Below the pieces are notes generated by a model. The model was not told the origin of the DNA. It saw only the letters and a program-made list of their open reading frames with translations, and ran no database searches. A DNA stretch of 55,159 bases from Robiginitomaculum sp. (lineage in GTDB: Bacteria; Pseudomonadota; Alphaproteobacteria; Caulobacterales; Maricaulaceae), in NCBI GenBank assembly GCA_021647375.1, contig JAKIUV010000006.1, positions 1 through 55,159 on the forward strand, given 5' to 3'. The position numbers and the translations under genes were made by a program. Shown in pieces: positions 32,767 through 41,924 of the stretch. Within the stretch, counting starts at the first letter, position 1, and each line of letters opens with the position of its first letter.

Positions 32767-33527
32767 GTGGTTTTTCCTAATATTATGTCCCGCGCCCGCT
32801 GTAAATCTTCGGGTGTATCAACCCCGTGGGGTTCACTGTCTATAAGGGCTGCGTCAATCCGCATACCAGATTCCAAGGCGCGGAGCTGTTCCAGTTTTTC
32901 CCGCCGCTCAAGTGGTGAGGGCGGCAAGGCGCAAAACCTGTCCAGCGCCGCGCGGCGATAAGCATAAATTCCCACATGGTGCCAAATTGCGCCCGCGCCA
33001 GATGGTGCGGCGGCGCGGGTGAAATACAGGGCCCGCCCCCGACTATCGGTTTCCATACTTAGCACTGCCTTGACCACATTCGGATCGGCAATTTCGCGGG
33101 GGTCTTTGGTGGCAACGACCAGGGTTGAAATATCGCACTCTGGCACATCCATCAAAACATCCACCGCCGCACTTATGGCCAATGGGTTAAGTGTCGGGAG
33201 GTCGCCCTGGACATTGACAACGCAATTATACTTTTTCTCAGGGTCAACAATATCTGCCGCCGCGCGAACTCTATCTGTGCCGGACGGCAAATTCGGATCG
33301 GTCATAACCGCCTGACCGCCGCTCGCCCGGATGGCATCCAATATCTCGGTTTCGGCGCAGGCTACCACCACAGGCCCGACATTCGCTGCCAATGCCCTTT
33401 GCAAGACGTGTACAATCATTGGCACCCCGCCAATATCCGCCAGCGGTTTGCCGGGTAGGCGCTGGGACGCCATACGAGCCGGAATCACCACGAGGGGCGT
33501 TAATTTATGGCTTTGTTTCTTGCTCAT
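32763..33527 (-). CDS. kdsB: 3-deoxy-manno-octulosonate cytidylyltransferase KdsB
   Basis: About 254 residues from ATG 33527. VVIPARMASQRLPGKPLADIGGVPMIVHV nucleotide-binding start, NVQGDLPTL, LYFTRAAAPSG and HHVGIYAYRRAALDRF motifs. It activates Kdo for lipopolysaccharide, so the host is Gram-negative with LPS. An upstream open extension to 33641 would begin in the divergent promoter and is rejected. Confidence 0.95.
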   Translation of the reverse strand: MSKKQSHKLTPLVVIPARMASQRLPGKPLADIGGVPMIVHVLQRALAANVGPVVVACAETEILDAIRASGGQAVMTDPNLPSGTDRVRAAADIVDPEKKYNCVVNVQGDLPTLNPLAISAAVDVLMDVPECDISTLVVATKDPREIADPNVVKAVLSMETDSRGRALYFTRAAAPSGAGAIWHHVGIYAYRRAALDRFCALPPSPLERREKLEQLRALESGMRIDAALIDSEPHGVDTPEDLQRARDIILGKTT

Positions 33528-33656
33528 AGCCCCATTTAGCCAGTTTGACCAGCACAGGGCAAGAATATAACACGGCTTGGGGCATAAAAACATTTGCAAT
33601 ATTCTGGATAAATTATAATACAGGGTCAGATTTACTGACACATTAAGGAGTGCTTC

Positions 33657-34331
33657 ATGAGCGGTTTGTTTGTTAATAAGGTATTGGGAGCGCTTTTGGC
33701 GTCTGGCCTCGGATTTATAATGATCAACAAATTTTCAAATGTTGTCATGAAGCCGGATGTGCCAAAACCGGAAAAATTCGCCTATAGCCTTGCTGTGGAA
33801 GCCCCGACCCAAAAGGCTGAGCTTGTTCCCGTGGCTTTCCCAAGCCCCACATGGCTGGGCGCACGTGATGCGGAAAAGGGCGCAAAAGTCTTCAAGAAAT
33901 GTAAGTCCTGCCATACTATTGATGCAGGCGGCAAAGATGGAACCGGTCCACACCTTTGGAATATTCTTGGACGCCCTATAGGTGGTGTTGCTGGATTTAG
34001 TTATTCCGACGGTATGACAACCAAAGGCGGCGTTTGGGGATATGAGGAAATGGACGAATTTTTGAAGAAGCCCAAGACCTATATTCCTAAAACCAAAATG
34101 TCTTTTAACGGTCTGAAAAAAGAAACCGACCGGGCGGCATTGATCGAGTTTTTACGGTTGGCTGCTGATGCGCCCATGGCGCAATTGGTTGCTATGGCTG
34201 AAAAACCAGCAACCAATCAAGACGCTAGTTTAGGTGCCGAAAATGATGAAGTTGAGAAAATGGCCGGTGATGTGGTTGAGGAAATTGCCGAAGACATTGT
34301 CGAGAAAGCCCCGACTAAATCAGGTCACTAA
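33657..34331 (+). CDS. Membrane-anchored class I cytochrome c
   Basis: 224 residues. N-terminal uncleaved anchor (VLGALLASGLGFIMINKFS), then a mitochondrial-type cytochrome c with haem motif CKSCH, GPHLWNILGRPIG, and the axial methionine in IPKTKMSFNGL. The C-terminus adds about 45 acidic residues (EVEKMAGDVVEEIAEDIVEKA) not typical of the cytochrome fold. Like CycM it probably passes electrons between bc1 and terminal oxidase. ATG follows AAGGAG. Divergent from kdsB, as in many relatives. Confidence 0.92.
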   Translation: MSGLFVNKVLGALLASGLGFIMINKFSNVVMKPDVPKPEKFAYSLAVEAPTQKAELVPVAFPSPTWLGARDAEKGAKVFKKCKSCHTIDAGGKDGTGPHLWNILGRPIGGVAGFSYSDGMTTKGGVWGYEEMDEFLKKPKTYIPKTKMSFNGLKKETDRAALIEFLRLAADAPMAQLVAMAEKPATNQDASLGAENDEVEKMAGDVVEEIAEDIVEKAPTKSGH

Positions 34332-34335
34332 TTTT

Positions 34336-35196
34336 CTACAATCTTTTTATAGAGGTGATTGCGCCCGCAGTTTTTTCTATGCGCGCTATTGCTTGTCCCA
34401 ACGGCTCGCTAACCACAAGCATGTGATGAGCATTGGCGTGTAGCAAAGTTTGCGCGTCCCGCATAATGCCGACATGGCCTTTCCAGAAAACCAGATCGCC
34501 GCGTTTTAAATTTGTGCCTTTATCTATCCCTGTACCGATTGTCGCTTCTTGCATATCGGCATCGCGCATAGCTTCTTGCCCCACGGCGCGCAGAGATGTT
34601 TGCACAAGACCGGAACAATCTACCCCGTCCGGGCTAATCCCGCCCCACACATAGGGCAGGCCGCGATGTAGCTCTGCAATAGAGGCGAAATCGCCCTTGG
34701 TATCAGTGATGGTGTCTGCAATAGCGTCGATGTGATTGACGTGGATATATCCCATATCGGGAATACGCACATAATCACCGTCTTGGCCTTGGTTGGTGAC
34801 TTTGGCGTTGAGCGGCAATGTGGTGCGGATTGCGGTTTTTAAATCTGGCTTGATAAATACGGGCGCCCGGATAACGCTGATGCGGTGGGTAGGTTCCGTC
34901 ACGCCCCGCGCCAAAGCCATATTAGGAACATAGCCAACATATCCTTTTCCGTCCGCCTGCACTTCTTGCCCCCAGGCCCAGCCATTGTGGATGTCGTATA
35001 TATCAAATTCCGCGCCCAGTAAAAGCTGCGTATCCATCATGCTGGCACTGGCGGGGGCTTTGTGTAGGGGGATGACAGGCATCATCACTTGGTGTCGGAT
35101 AGCATCGCCGTAATTTTTAGCTTCCACCACGCCCTTTAAATGGCTTGCGGCCAAGTCTGGCTTGTAAGGCGTTATGCGGGGATCCGGTGTGCTCAT
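34336..35196 (-). CDS. NlpC/P60 (C40) peptidase with SH3-type domains
   Basis: 286 residues. The N-terminal half has bacterial SH3-like repeats; the C-terminal papain-like domain carries catalytic Cys in DGVDCSGLVQTSL, His in WKGHVGIMRDA and a further His in LLHANAHHM. Related enzymes cut gamma-D-Glu-diamino acid bonds of peptidoglycan peptides. No signal peptide is seen, so it may act on imported muropeptides. Overlaps the MarR-type gene by one base. Confidence 0.88.
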   Translation of the reverse strand: MSTPDPRITPYKPDLAASHLKGVVEAKNYGDAIRHQVMMPVIPLHKAPASASMMDTQLLLGAEFDIYDIHNGWAWGQEVQADGKGYVGYVPNMALARGVTEPTHRISVIRAPVFIKPDLKTAIRTTLPLNAKVTNQGQDGDYVRIPDMGYIHVNHIDAIADTITDTKGDFASIAELHRGLPYVWGGISPDGVDCSGLVQTSLRAVGQEAMRDADMQEATIGTGIDKGTNLKRGDLVFWKGHVGIMRDAQTLLHANAHHMLVVSEPLGQAIARIEKTAGAITSIKRL

Positions 35197-35645
35197 TATG
35201 CGACCTTTGTAGTGCCGGGTTTAGGCGTCTTCAAGTTTTGCGTTTCAAAGCGAATGCGTTCAGCAAAGTCCGAGAGAAAACGCGAACCTTGCGGGGTACG
35301 CCTCACCAAAACCGAACGCTTGTCCGCAGGGTCAGGGCCTCTATCAACAAACCCGTACCGTCCCAGTGTATCAAGGGCGCGGGTGACGGGAGAAATCGTA
35401 ATATCTAAACGCCCGGCCAAAGACCGCACAGTATGCGGCCCCGCTTCCAGATAAACGGTGGTCAAAATAGCCATTTGCCGCGCACTTAAATCCGGCCCCG
35501 CCGCCTGCACAGAGCCAAGATTAACCCGGTGCCAAAGCTGCAATGCTTCTGCGCGGTTGAAAATGTCGTAGTGTCGACGCAAGCAAATCTCCAAATACAA
35601 AACTGATTCGTTTAAGGACTCGCACAACTGGGATTCGCAGGTCAA
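35196..35645 (-). CDS. MarR-family transcriptional regulator
   Basis: 149 residues. Winged helix: SARQMAILTTVYLEAGPHTVRSLAGRLDITISPVTRALDTLGRYGFVDRGPDPADKRSVLVRRTPQG, including the conserved wing Asp-Lys-Arg. Head of a two-gene unit with the NlpC/P60 gene. Ligand and targets unknown. Confidence 0.87.
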   Translation of the reverse strand: MTCESQLCESLNESVLYLEICLRRHYDIFNRAEALQLWHRVNLGSVQAAGPDLSARQMAILTTVYLEAGPHTVRSLAGRLDITISPVTRALDTLGRYGFVDRGPDPADKRSVLVRRTPQGSRFLSDFAERIRFETQNLKTPKPGTTKVA

Positions 35646-35670
35646 GGGTTAGGCAGAAATTACTCTGTAT

Positions 35671-36555
35671 TCATTTAAGCGCCATCAACCGTTTCAACAC
35701 ATGTTCAGGTAATGTGCGCTGAGCATTTTTGAGAGAATCTCGTAAATTATCAACCTTTGTGGTCGTTGTCACGGCTAAATCAATATCTGGATTGGTTAGA
35801 ACAAAACCCAAAGCCAAAGCGGATTTACTCCAACCCGGTTCCGCAAGATATTCTGATATGGACCGAACATGTTTTATCTGCGCGCGGTTTTTAAGCAAGG
35901 CTCTAGCGATATACCAAATTCTAGCCCGCGAATTGGGCAGAAAAAATTTCTTTTGGTAAAGCCCCTGCATGAGCGGAGCAATAGCAATGACCGCCTTGCC
36001 GTTTTCTTTTGCCTTGGCGAATATCGGCGCATGTTCTTGGTGAATTATGTTGTAACGCCCCATCAGCACATCGATAAAATCAAGGCTGGCTGCTTGTTCA
36101 AGCCCTTTCCCCTCCCCGCAAATTCCAGCATGGCGGATTTTTCCCTGTGCTTTTAAATCTGTTAAAATAGGTTCACAATCTGCCATTTCTCTCTTGTTTG
36201 GCCCGTGGAGATACAGCAAATCCAGCCGCTCTCGACCCAGTCGCTTCAGGCTCGCGTCCACATCCGCCGTGATAGCAGCTCTTGAGAAATCTTTCCGCGC
36301 GCGGCCATTAGTGCCAAAAGATGTGCCTGTCTTCGTGCTGATAAAAACGGCATCATCATGCGGGTTTTTTAGTGCGCGCCCCAAACGTCTTTCCGCTTCT
36401 CCGTAAAATCCCGCCGTATCAAAATGAGCTATGCCGCCGTCCAGAGCCGCATGTATAATGTTTCTGGTCTGGTCTTCGCTGAACCATGCTTTTCCCAATA
36501 CACCAGAACAGCCAAAGCCTAAGCGAACCTCTTTATTTTTTAGAACGGGTACCAT
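35671..36555 (-). CDS. Aldo/keto reductase
   Basis: 294 residues, TIM-barrel NADPH oxidoreductase. Catalytic tetrad visible: Asp in HFDTAGFYGEAERRLG with Tyr four residues later, Lys in FISTKTGTSFG, His in LLYLHGPNK. C-terminal NADP-binding segment VTTTTKVDNLRDSL. Located just after the hut genes but with no clear metabolic link. Substrate unknown. Confidence 0.9.
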   Translation of the reverse strand: MVPVLKNKEVRLGFGCSGVLGKAWFSEDQTRNIIHAALDGGIAHFDTAGFYGEAERRLGRALKNPHDDAVFISTKTGTSFGTNGRARKDFSRAAITADVDASLKRLGRERLDLLYLHGPNKREMADCEPILTDLKAQGKIRHAGICGEGKGLEQAASLDFIDVLMGRYNIIHQEHAPIFAKAKENGKAVIAIAPLMQGLYQKKFFLPNSRARIWYIARALLKNRAQIKHVRSISEYLAEPGWSKSALALGFVLTNPDIDLAVTTTTKVDNLRDSLKNAQRTLPEHVLKRLMALK

Positions 36556-36582
36556 TTTAAAATTCCGTCAGTGCGGGATAAA

Positions 36583-38262
36583 TCACAATATCCCCGGCAG
36601 GTTCAGCTCGTGTTCTTTGGCACATTTTTTGGCAATTTCGTAGCCTGCGTCGGCGTGACGCATTACGCCTGTTGCCGGGTCGTTCCACAGGACACGCTCT
36701 AGCTTGCGGGCGGCCATGTCGGTGCCGTCGGCGCAGATGACAATGCCGCTATGTTGGGAGAAGCCCATGCCTACACCGCCGCCGTGGTGGAGACTTACCC
36801 ATGTAGCCCCGCCCGCCGTGTTGAGCATGGCGTTCAGCAGCGGCCAATCAGAGACTGCGTCCGCGCCGTCTTTCATCGCTTCGGTTTCGCGGTTGGGGGA
36901 CGCGACCGATCCGCTATCCAGATGATCACGGCCAATGACCACGGGTGCGGACAGCTCGCCCGTGCGCACCATTTCGTTAAAGGCGAGACCGAGCTTGTGC
37001 CGTTCACCCAGACCAACCCAGCATATGCGGGCGGGCAAGCCTTGGAATTGAATACGGTCGCGGGCCATGTCGAGCCAATTATGCAAGTGCGGATTATCCG
37101 GGATAAGCTCTTTAACCTTGGCATCCGTCTTGTAAATGTCTTCGGGGTCACCGGACAAAGCCACCCAGCGAAACGGACCGATGCCCTTGCAAAATAACGG
37201 GCGAATATAAGCAGGGACAAAGCCTGGAAAATCAAAGGCATTTTCGAGGCCTTCATCATAAGCCACTTGGCGGATATTATTACCGTAATCAAAGGTCGGA
37301 ATACCCGCCTTTTCAAAGTCGAGCATAGCTTGGACATGAATTTTCATACTGGCACAGGCGGCCTTCTCGACGGCTTTTTTATCCGTCTCGCGTTTGTCGA
37401 GCCATTCCGCCATGCTCCAGCCCTGGGGCAGATAACCGTTGACCGGGTCATGAGCGGCGGTTTGGTCTGTCACCATATCAGGACGACATAATCCTTTTTG
37501 GCAACGCCTATAGATTTCAGGAAAAATATCGGCGGCATTCCCGAGCAAGCCAACCGATAGAGCTTTGCCTTTGGAAGTGGCGTCGTCGATAAAGGCCAGA
37601 GCTTCGTCCAAGGTTTTGGCTTTGGCGTCTACATATCCGGTGCGCAGGCGAAAATCTATGCGGGTTTCGTCGCACTCGACCGTCAGGCATGATGCCCCCG
37701 CCATGGTCGCTGCCAAGGGTTGGGCGCCGCCCATGCCGCCTAGGCCAGCGGTGAGTATCCAGCGCCCGGTGAGGTCGCCGCCGTAATGTTGGCGGCCTGC
37801 TTCGACAAAGGTTTCATATGTGCCTTGGACAATCCCTTGCGTGCCAATATAAATCCACGAACCCGCCGTCATTTGCCCGTACATCATCAGGCCTTTTTTA
37901 TCCAGCGCGTTAAAGTGATCCCATGTGGCCCAATGGGGCACAAGATTGGAATTGGCAATCAACACGCGCGGGGCTTCGGTATGGGTTCTAAACACGCCGA
38001 CGGGTTTGCCGCTTTGCACCAAAAGTGTCTCGTCGTCTTCAAGCTGTTTCAGGCTTTTGGTGATTTGGTCAAACGCTTCCCATGACCGCGCCGCCCGGCC
38101 TATGCCGCCGTAGACCACCAATTCGTCCGGATGTTCGGCAATGTCCGGATCCAGATTATTCATCAGCATTCTATAGGGGGCTTCGGTCTGCCAGCTTTTG
38201 CAGTTAAGCTCATTCCCCGTAGGCGCTTTGACCGCGCGAGAATTTTTAAATCTGTTATTCAT
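36583..38262 (-). CDS. hutU: Urocanate hydratase HutU
   Basis: 559 residues. NAD-dependent second step of histidine breakdown. Marks: NLVPHWATWDHFNALDKKGLMMYGQMTAGSWIYIGTQGIVQGT, GGMGGAQPLAATMAG, MVTDQTAAHDPVNGYLPQGW, DYGNNIRQVAYDEG, SLHHGGGVGMGFSQHSGIV. Overlaps the hutH end by 8 bases; last gene of hutI-hutH-hutU. Full length. Confidence 0.97.
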   Translation of the reverse strand: MNNRFKNSRAVKAPTGNELNCKSWQTEAPYRMLMNNLDPDIAEHPDELVVYGGIGRAARSWEAFDQITKSLKQLEDDETLLVQSGKPVGVFRTHTEAPRVLIANSNLVPHWATWDHFNALDKKGLMMYGQMTAGSWIYIGTQGIVQGTYETFVEAGRQHYGGDLTGRWILTAGLGGMGGAQPLAATMAGASCLTVECDETRIDFRLRTGYVDAKAKTLDEALAFIDDATSKGKALSVGLLGNAADIFPEIYRRCQKGLCRPDMVTDQTAAHDPVNGYLPQGWSMAEWLDKRETDKKAVEKAACASMKIHVQAMLDFEKAGIPTFDYGNNIRQVAYDEGLENAFDFPGFVPAYIRPLFCKGIGPFRWVALSGDPEDIYKTDAKVKELIPDNPHLHNWLDMARDRIQFQGLPARICWVGLGERHKLGLAFNEMVRTGELSAPVVIGRDHLDSGSVASPNRETEAMKDGADAVSDWPLLNAMLNTAGGATWVSLHHGGGVGMGFSQHSGIVICADGTDMAARKLERVLWNDPATGVMRHADAGYEIAKKCAKEHELNLPGIL

Positions 38263-39787
38263 GGCTAAACACCTCTTTTCCTACGGCGTCCAACACTGCG
38301 CCTTGTTTAAGCATTTGGGTGGCGGTTTCTATATCGCCCGCCAGATAGCGGTCATCGCCCAATGACGGGATTTTGGTACGCAGAGCATCTATGGCAGACT
38401 GCAAGGCCAGACTGGTTTTTATGGGCGCACGCAGTTCAATGCCTTGGGCAGCACACAGCCATTCAATCGCCAAAATAGCGGACAAATTCTGTGCCATATC
38501 CATAAGTCTCCGGGCGCCGTGGGCGGCCATGCTAACATGGTCTTCCTGATTGGCCGAGGTTGGGGTGCTGTCCGTGCTACACGGATTGGCCCGTTGTTTG
38601 TTCTCGCTCATCAGGGCGGCGCTGGTCACTTCGGCTATCATAAAGCCGGAATTGACGCCGGGGTTCGGCGATAAAAATGCGGGCAAGCCAAAACTAAGCG
38701 CCGGATCAACCAGCAGAGATATTCGCCGCTGGGCGATGGCACCGGTTTCCGCCAAAGCCAACGCAATTTGGTCGGCAGCGAAAGCAACAGGTTCGGCGTG
38801 GAAATTACCGCCTGAAAGAATGTCGCCTGTCTCAATATCCACGAGCGGGTTATCGGTAACAGCATTGGCTTCAATCTCAAGCGTATTCGCGACTTGGTTT
38901 AGAATGTCTATACACGCCCCCATGACCTGTGGTTGGCAACGCAAACAATATGGGTCTTGCACCCGCTCGTCGTCTTCAAAATGACTATCGCGCAAAGGGG
39001 ATCCAGCCATTAAATTCCGCAAGACATGTCCTGCATGAATTTGCCCAGCATGGCCACGAAGTTCGTGAATGAAGCTGCGAAACGGTGCGGATGACCCCAT
39101 GGCCGCATCGACACTCATCGCCCCCGTGACCAGAGCGGAACGGGCTAATAACTGTGCTTCAAACAATCCGGCCAAAGCATAGGCGGTAGAAAATTGTGTG
39201 CCGTTAATCAGGCCGAGACCTTCTTTGGCGCGCAGGACAATCGGTGTCAGCCCTGCTTTTTTCAGGGCTTTTCCGCTTGCCATACGCTTACCTTTATATA
39301 AGGCTTCGCCCTCACCGATCATGGCCGCCGCCATATGGGCAAGCGGCGCAAGGTCGCCAGACGCCCCGACAGAACCTTGCCCCGGTACGACAGGGGTAAC
39401 ACCCTTGTCCAACATGTCTTGCAACAAAGATACGAGCCGCCAGCTCACTCCGGACGCGCCGCGCCCCAAAGAATTTATTTTCAACCCCATCATCAAGCGT
39501 ACAATCGGCTCTGGCGTTGGCTCCCCAACCCCGCAACAATGGGACAAGATAAGATTACGCTGTAATTTTGCCGTATCCTCGACGCTAATCTGGATACGCG
39601 CCAATTTCCCAAACCCGGTATTGACCCCGTAAACCGGCTCAGTTCCTGCAGCTGCTGCTTTGACAATTTCGGCAGATTTCCCGCAAGCGGACTTGGCGGA
39701 TGCACCGAGTTTTATCGCCGCGCCGTCTCGGTATATCGACCGCCAAATATCGAGGGACACACGGCCTGCTTTTATAATTTTATTCAT
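38255..39787 (-). CDS. hutH: Histidine ammonia-lyase HutH
   Basis: 510 residues. The MIO cofactor triad Ala-Ser-Gly is present in GQGSVGASGDLAPLAH. Further marks are VYGVNTGFGKLA, LIGEGEALYKG, NGTQFSTAYAL and QEDHVSMAAHGARRLM. It deaminates histidine to urocanate. Overlaps hutI by 8 bases. Confidence 0.97.
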   Translation of the reverse strand: MNKIIKAGRVSLDIWRSIYRDGAAIKLGASAKSACGKSAEIVKAAAAGTEPVYGVNTGFGKLARIQISVEDTAKLQRNLILSHCCGVGEPTPEPIVRLMMGLKINSLGRGASGVSWRLVSLLQDMLDKGVTPVVPGQGSVGASGDLAPLAHMAAAMIGEGEALYKGKRMASGKALKKAGLTPIVLRAKEGLGLINGTQFSTAYALAGLFEAQLLARSALVTGAMSVDAAMGSSAPFRSFIHELRGHAGQIHAGHVLRNLMAGSPLRDSHFEDDERVQDPYCLRCQPQVMGACIDILNQVANTLEIEANAVTDNPLVDIETGDILSGGNFHAEPVAFAADQIALALAETGAIAQRRISLLVDPALSFGLPAFLSPNPGVNSGFMIAEVTSAALMSENKQRANPCSTDSTPTSANQEDHVSMAAHGARRLMDMAQNLSAILAIEWLCAAQGIELRAPIKTSLALQSAIDALRTKIPSLGDDRYLAGDIETATQMLKQGAVLDAVGKEVFSHE

Positions 39788-41006
39788 AACTTACGCCCTT
39801 AAAAAATCTATCTACATTGGCGATATCTCCAACCCAATAGCTCAATTCTGCAGGATGCTCTATTGCCCAAATAGCCAAGTCTGCACTTTTCCCGATTTCC
39901 AAAGTGCCAATAATATCACCTAGCCCAAGGGCTTTTGCGCCCTCGCGCGTCATACCCGCCAAAGCTTCTTCAGGGGTGAAACCGAATAATATACAGGCCA
40001 TGTTTAAGATGATAAGCGGCGATGTAATTGGCGAACTTCCCGGATTACAATCCGTCGCAAGCGCCATGGGCACACCATGCTTACGGAACAAATCTATAGG
40101 TGGTTTTTGTGTCTCTTTGAGAGTATAAAATGCCCCTGGCAATAGCACCGCAACCATGCCGGCGTCGGCCATAGATTTAACACCGTCCTCATCTATATAT
40201 TCGAGATGATCTGCGGACAAGGCGCTAAACTCTGCCGCCAATTTCGCACCGCCTTGGTTAGAGAGTTGCTCGGCGTGAAGCTTTACCGGAAGCCCGTATT
40301 TCTTGGCGGCCTTAAATACCCGTTTGATTTGCGCCGGGCTGAACGCTATGTTTTCACAAAAGCCATCTACTGCATCGGCTAGGCCAAGTTCGGCTATCTT
40401 CGGAATCATCTCATTGCAAACCAGATCAATATAATCCTCCGGCCTATCTTTATATTCAGGCGGCAAAGCATGGGCGCCCAGAAATGTTGTGCAAACACGG
40501 ACATGATCTTCGGTCAATTTTCTGGCAACCTCCAGCATTTTGATTTCGGTCGGTATATCGAGACCATAGCCGGATTTTACTTCTATAGTTGTGACTCCCT
40601 GATACAGAAAATCAATGAGCCTTGTTGAGGTGTCTTGGTAGAGATCGTCAGCACCTAACGCTCGTGTTGCTTTTACCGTGGAGAGTATACCGCCACCCGC
40701 TTTTGCAATATCTGCATAGCTAACACCGTTAAGCCTTTGCTCGAACTCTTGCGCTCGGTTACCGCCAAATACAAGATGGGTGTGACAATCCACAAGTCCT
40801 GGCGTAACCCAATCACCTTGGCAGTCCCACGTATTCTTTTTCTGGCATATATTCTCCGGCAAATCAGCCATCTTACCAAGCCAAACAATCCGCCCGTCTC
40901 TGACCCCGATTGCCCCGTCCTTAACCGCACCATAAGGGGCATCAATATCCAGGTTCATTGTTGCCAAATTGGCGTTTATGAATAGAGTGTCCAATTGAAG
41001 TGTCAT
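39780..41006 (-). CDS. hutI: Imidazolonepropionase HutI
   Basis: 408 residues, amidohydrolase. Metal motif VDCHTHLVFGGNRAQEFEQRL, GVTTIEVKSGYGLD, VKLHAEQLSNQGGAKLAAEF, LATDCNPGSSPITSP. Third step of histidine degradation, to formiminoglutamate. Starts 30 bases from hutG on the other strand, so the two promoters must overlap. Confidence 0.97.
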   Translation of the reverse strand: MTLQLDTLFINANLATMNLDIDAPYGAVKDGAIGVRDGRIVWLGKMADLPENICQKKNTWDCQGDWVTPGLVDCHTHLVFGGNRAQEFEQRLNGVSYADIAKAGGGILSTVKATRALGADDLYQDTSTRLIDFLYQGVTTIEVKSGYGLDIPTEIKMLEVARKLTEDHVRVCTTFLGAHALPPEYKDRPEDYIDLVCNEMIPKIAELGLADAVDGFCENIAFSPAQIKRVFKAAKKYGLPVKLHAEQLSNQGGAKLAAEFSALSADHLEYIDEDGVKSMADAGMVAVLLPGAFYTLKETQKPPIDLFRKHGVPMALATDCNPGSSPITSPLIILNMACILFGFTPEEALAGMTREGAKALGLGDIIGTLEIGKSADLAIWAIEHPAELSYWVGDIANVDRFFKGVSYE

Positions 41007-41035
41007 GACAGACTTATAGGGTGAGGCGCAGATTT

Positions 41036-41923
41036 ATGCAAAACAAAGATTGGCCAAATATTGCGGGATTGCTGTCTAGCAAAGTGGGACACATAGCTCT
41101 GCTCGGCGCACCTCTCACCCTCGGATGTGTGACCCCCAGTGCATACCATCAAGCGCCCGCCGTTTTCAGAAAATCCCTTAAGCGTATTAGCACCTATGAT
41201 TTGGAGACGGGTATTGATTTAGACGGCCTCGCTATTTATGATTACGGGGATGTGGATTGTGCGGGACTGATGCCCGCCAAAGCCCACGGGCCTATTATCG
41301 CGGCATTTGCTAAAGCCATCAAAGCCAACCTATTGAGCGTACTTATTGGTGGACATAATGGCATAACCAGAAGCGGTGTGACCGCTCTTGACCCAAGCTT
41401 GCAAAATGTCGGTCTATTGACCTTGGACGCCCATTTTGATTTGCGCACCACCAAGGACGGCCCGGCCAATGGTAATCCGGTGCGGTGCTTGCTCGAAGAC
41501 GGTCTGCCGGGCGCGCATATTGTGCAAATTGGCATAGCCCCCTTTGCCAATAGCCGCACCATGCACGAAACCGCTCTGGATGCTGGTACTTCTGTCTATA
41601 CAATGGCGGATTGCCGCAAAAACGGTGTCGTGCAGACCGTTGCGAAAGGCTTGCAATACTTATCCGAAAAGTGTGATGTGATTTATGTGGACTTTGATAT
41701 TGATGTCATTGAGCGGGGTTTGTCACCGGGTGCGCCAGGCGGGCGAGCGGGCGGATTTACGCCATTGGAGATTTTCCAAGCCACCCGCCTTATCGGTGGT
41801 CATGACAAAGTAAAAGCAGTCGACCTTTGTGAATTTGATCCGGATTTGGACGTAAGCGACATTACCGCCCTTATTGCCGGGCGCTGGTTCGCGGAATTAT
41901 TGATGGGCTATCAAAGCCGCTAA
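41036..41923 (+). CDS. hutG: Formimidoylglutamase HutG (ureohydrolase family)
   Basis: About 295 residues of the arginase/agmatinase fold: IGGHNGITRSGVTAL, LTLDAHFDLRTTKDGPANGNPVRCLL, IYVDFDIDVIERGLSPGAPGGRAGGFTPLE. Metal ligands His/Asp are present. It hydrolyses formiminoglutamate to glutamate and formamide. ATG 41036 with GGTGAGG upstream is preferred to GTG 41021. The assignment to HutG rather than agmatinase rests largely on the hut neighbours. Confidence 0.9.
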   Translation: MQNKDWPNIAGLLSSKVGHIALLGAPLTLGCVTPSAYHQAPAVFRKSLKRISTYDLETGIDLDGLAIYDYGDVDCAGLMPAKAHGPIIAAFAKAIKANLLSVLIGGHNGITRSGVTALDPSLQNVGLLTLDAHFDLRTTKDGPANGNPVRCLLEDGLPGAHIVQIGIAPFANSRTMHETALDAGTSVYTMADCRKNGVVQTVAKGLQYLSEKCDVIYVDFDIDVIERGLSPGAPGGRAGGFTPLEIFQATRLIGGHDKVKAVDLCEFDPDLDVSDITALIAGRWFAELLMGYQSR

Positions 41924-41924
41924 T

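Noticed and set aside
33528..33641. Upstream extension of kdsB
   Set aside because: Would cover the divergent promoter with the cytochrome gene; the family N-terminus begins right after ATG 33527.
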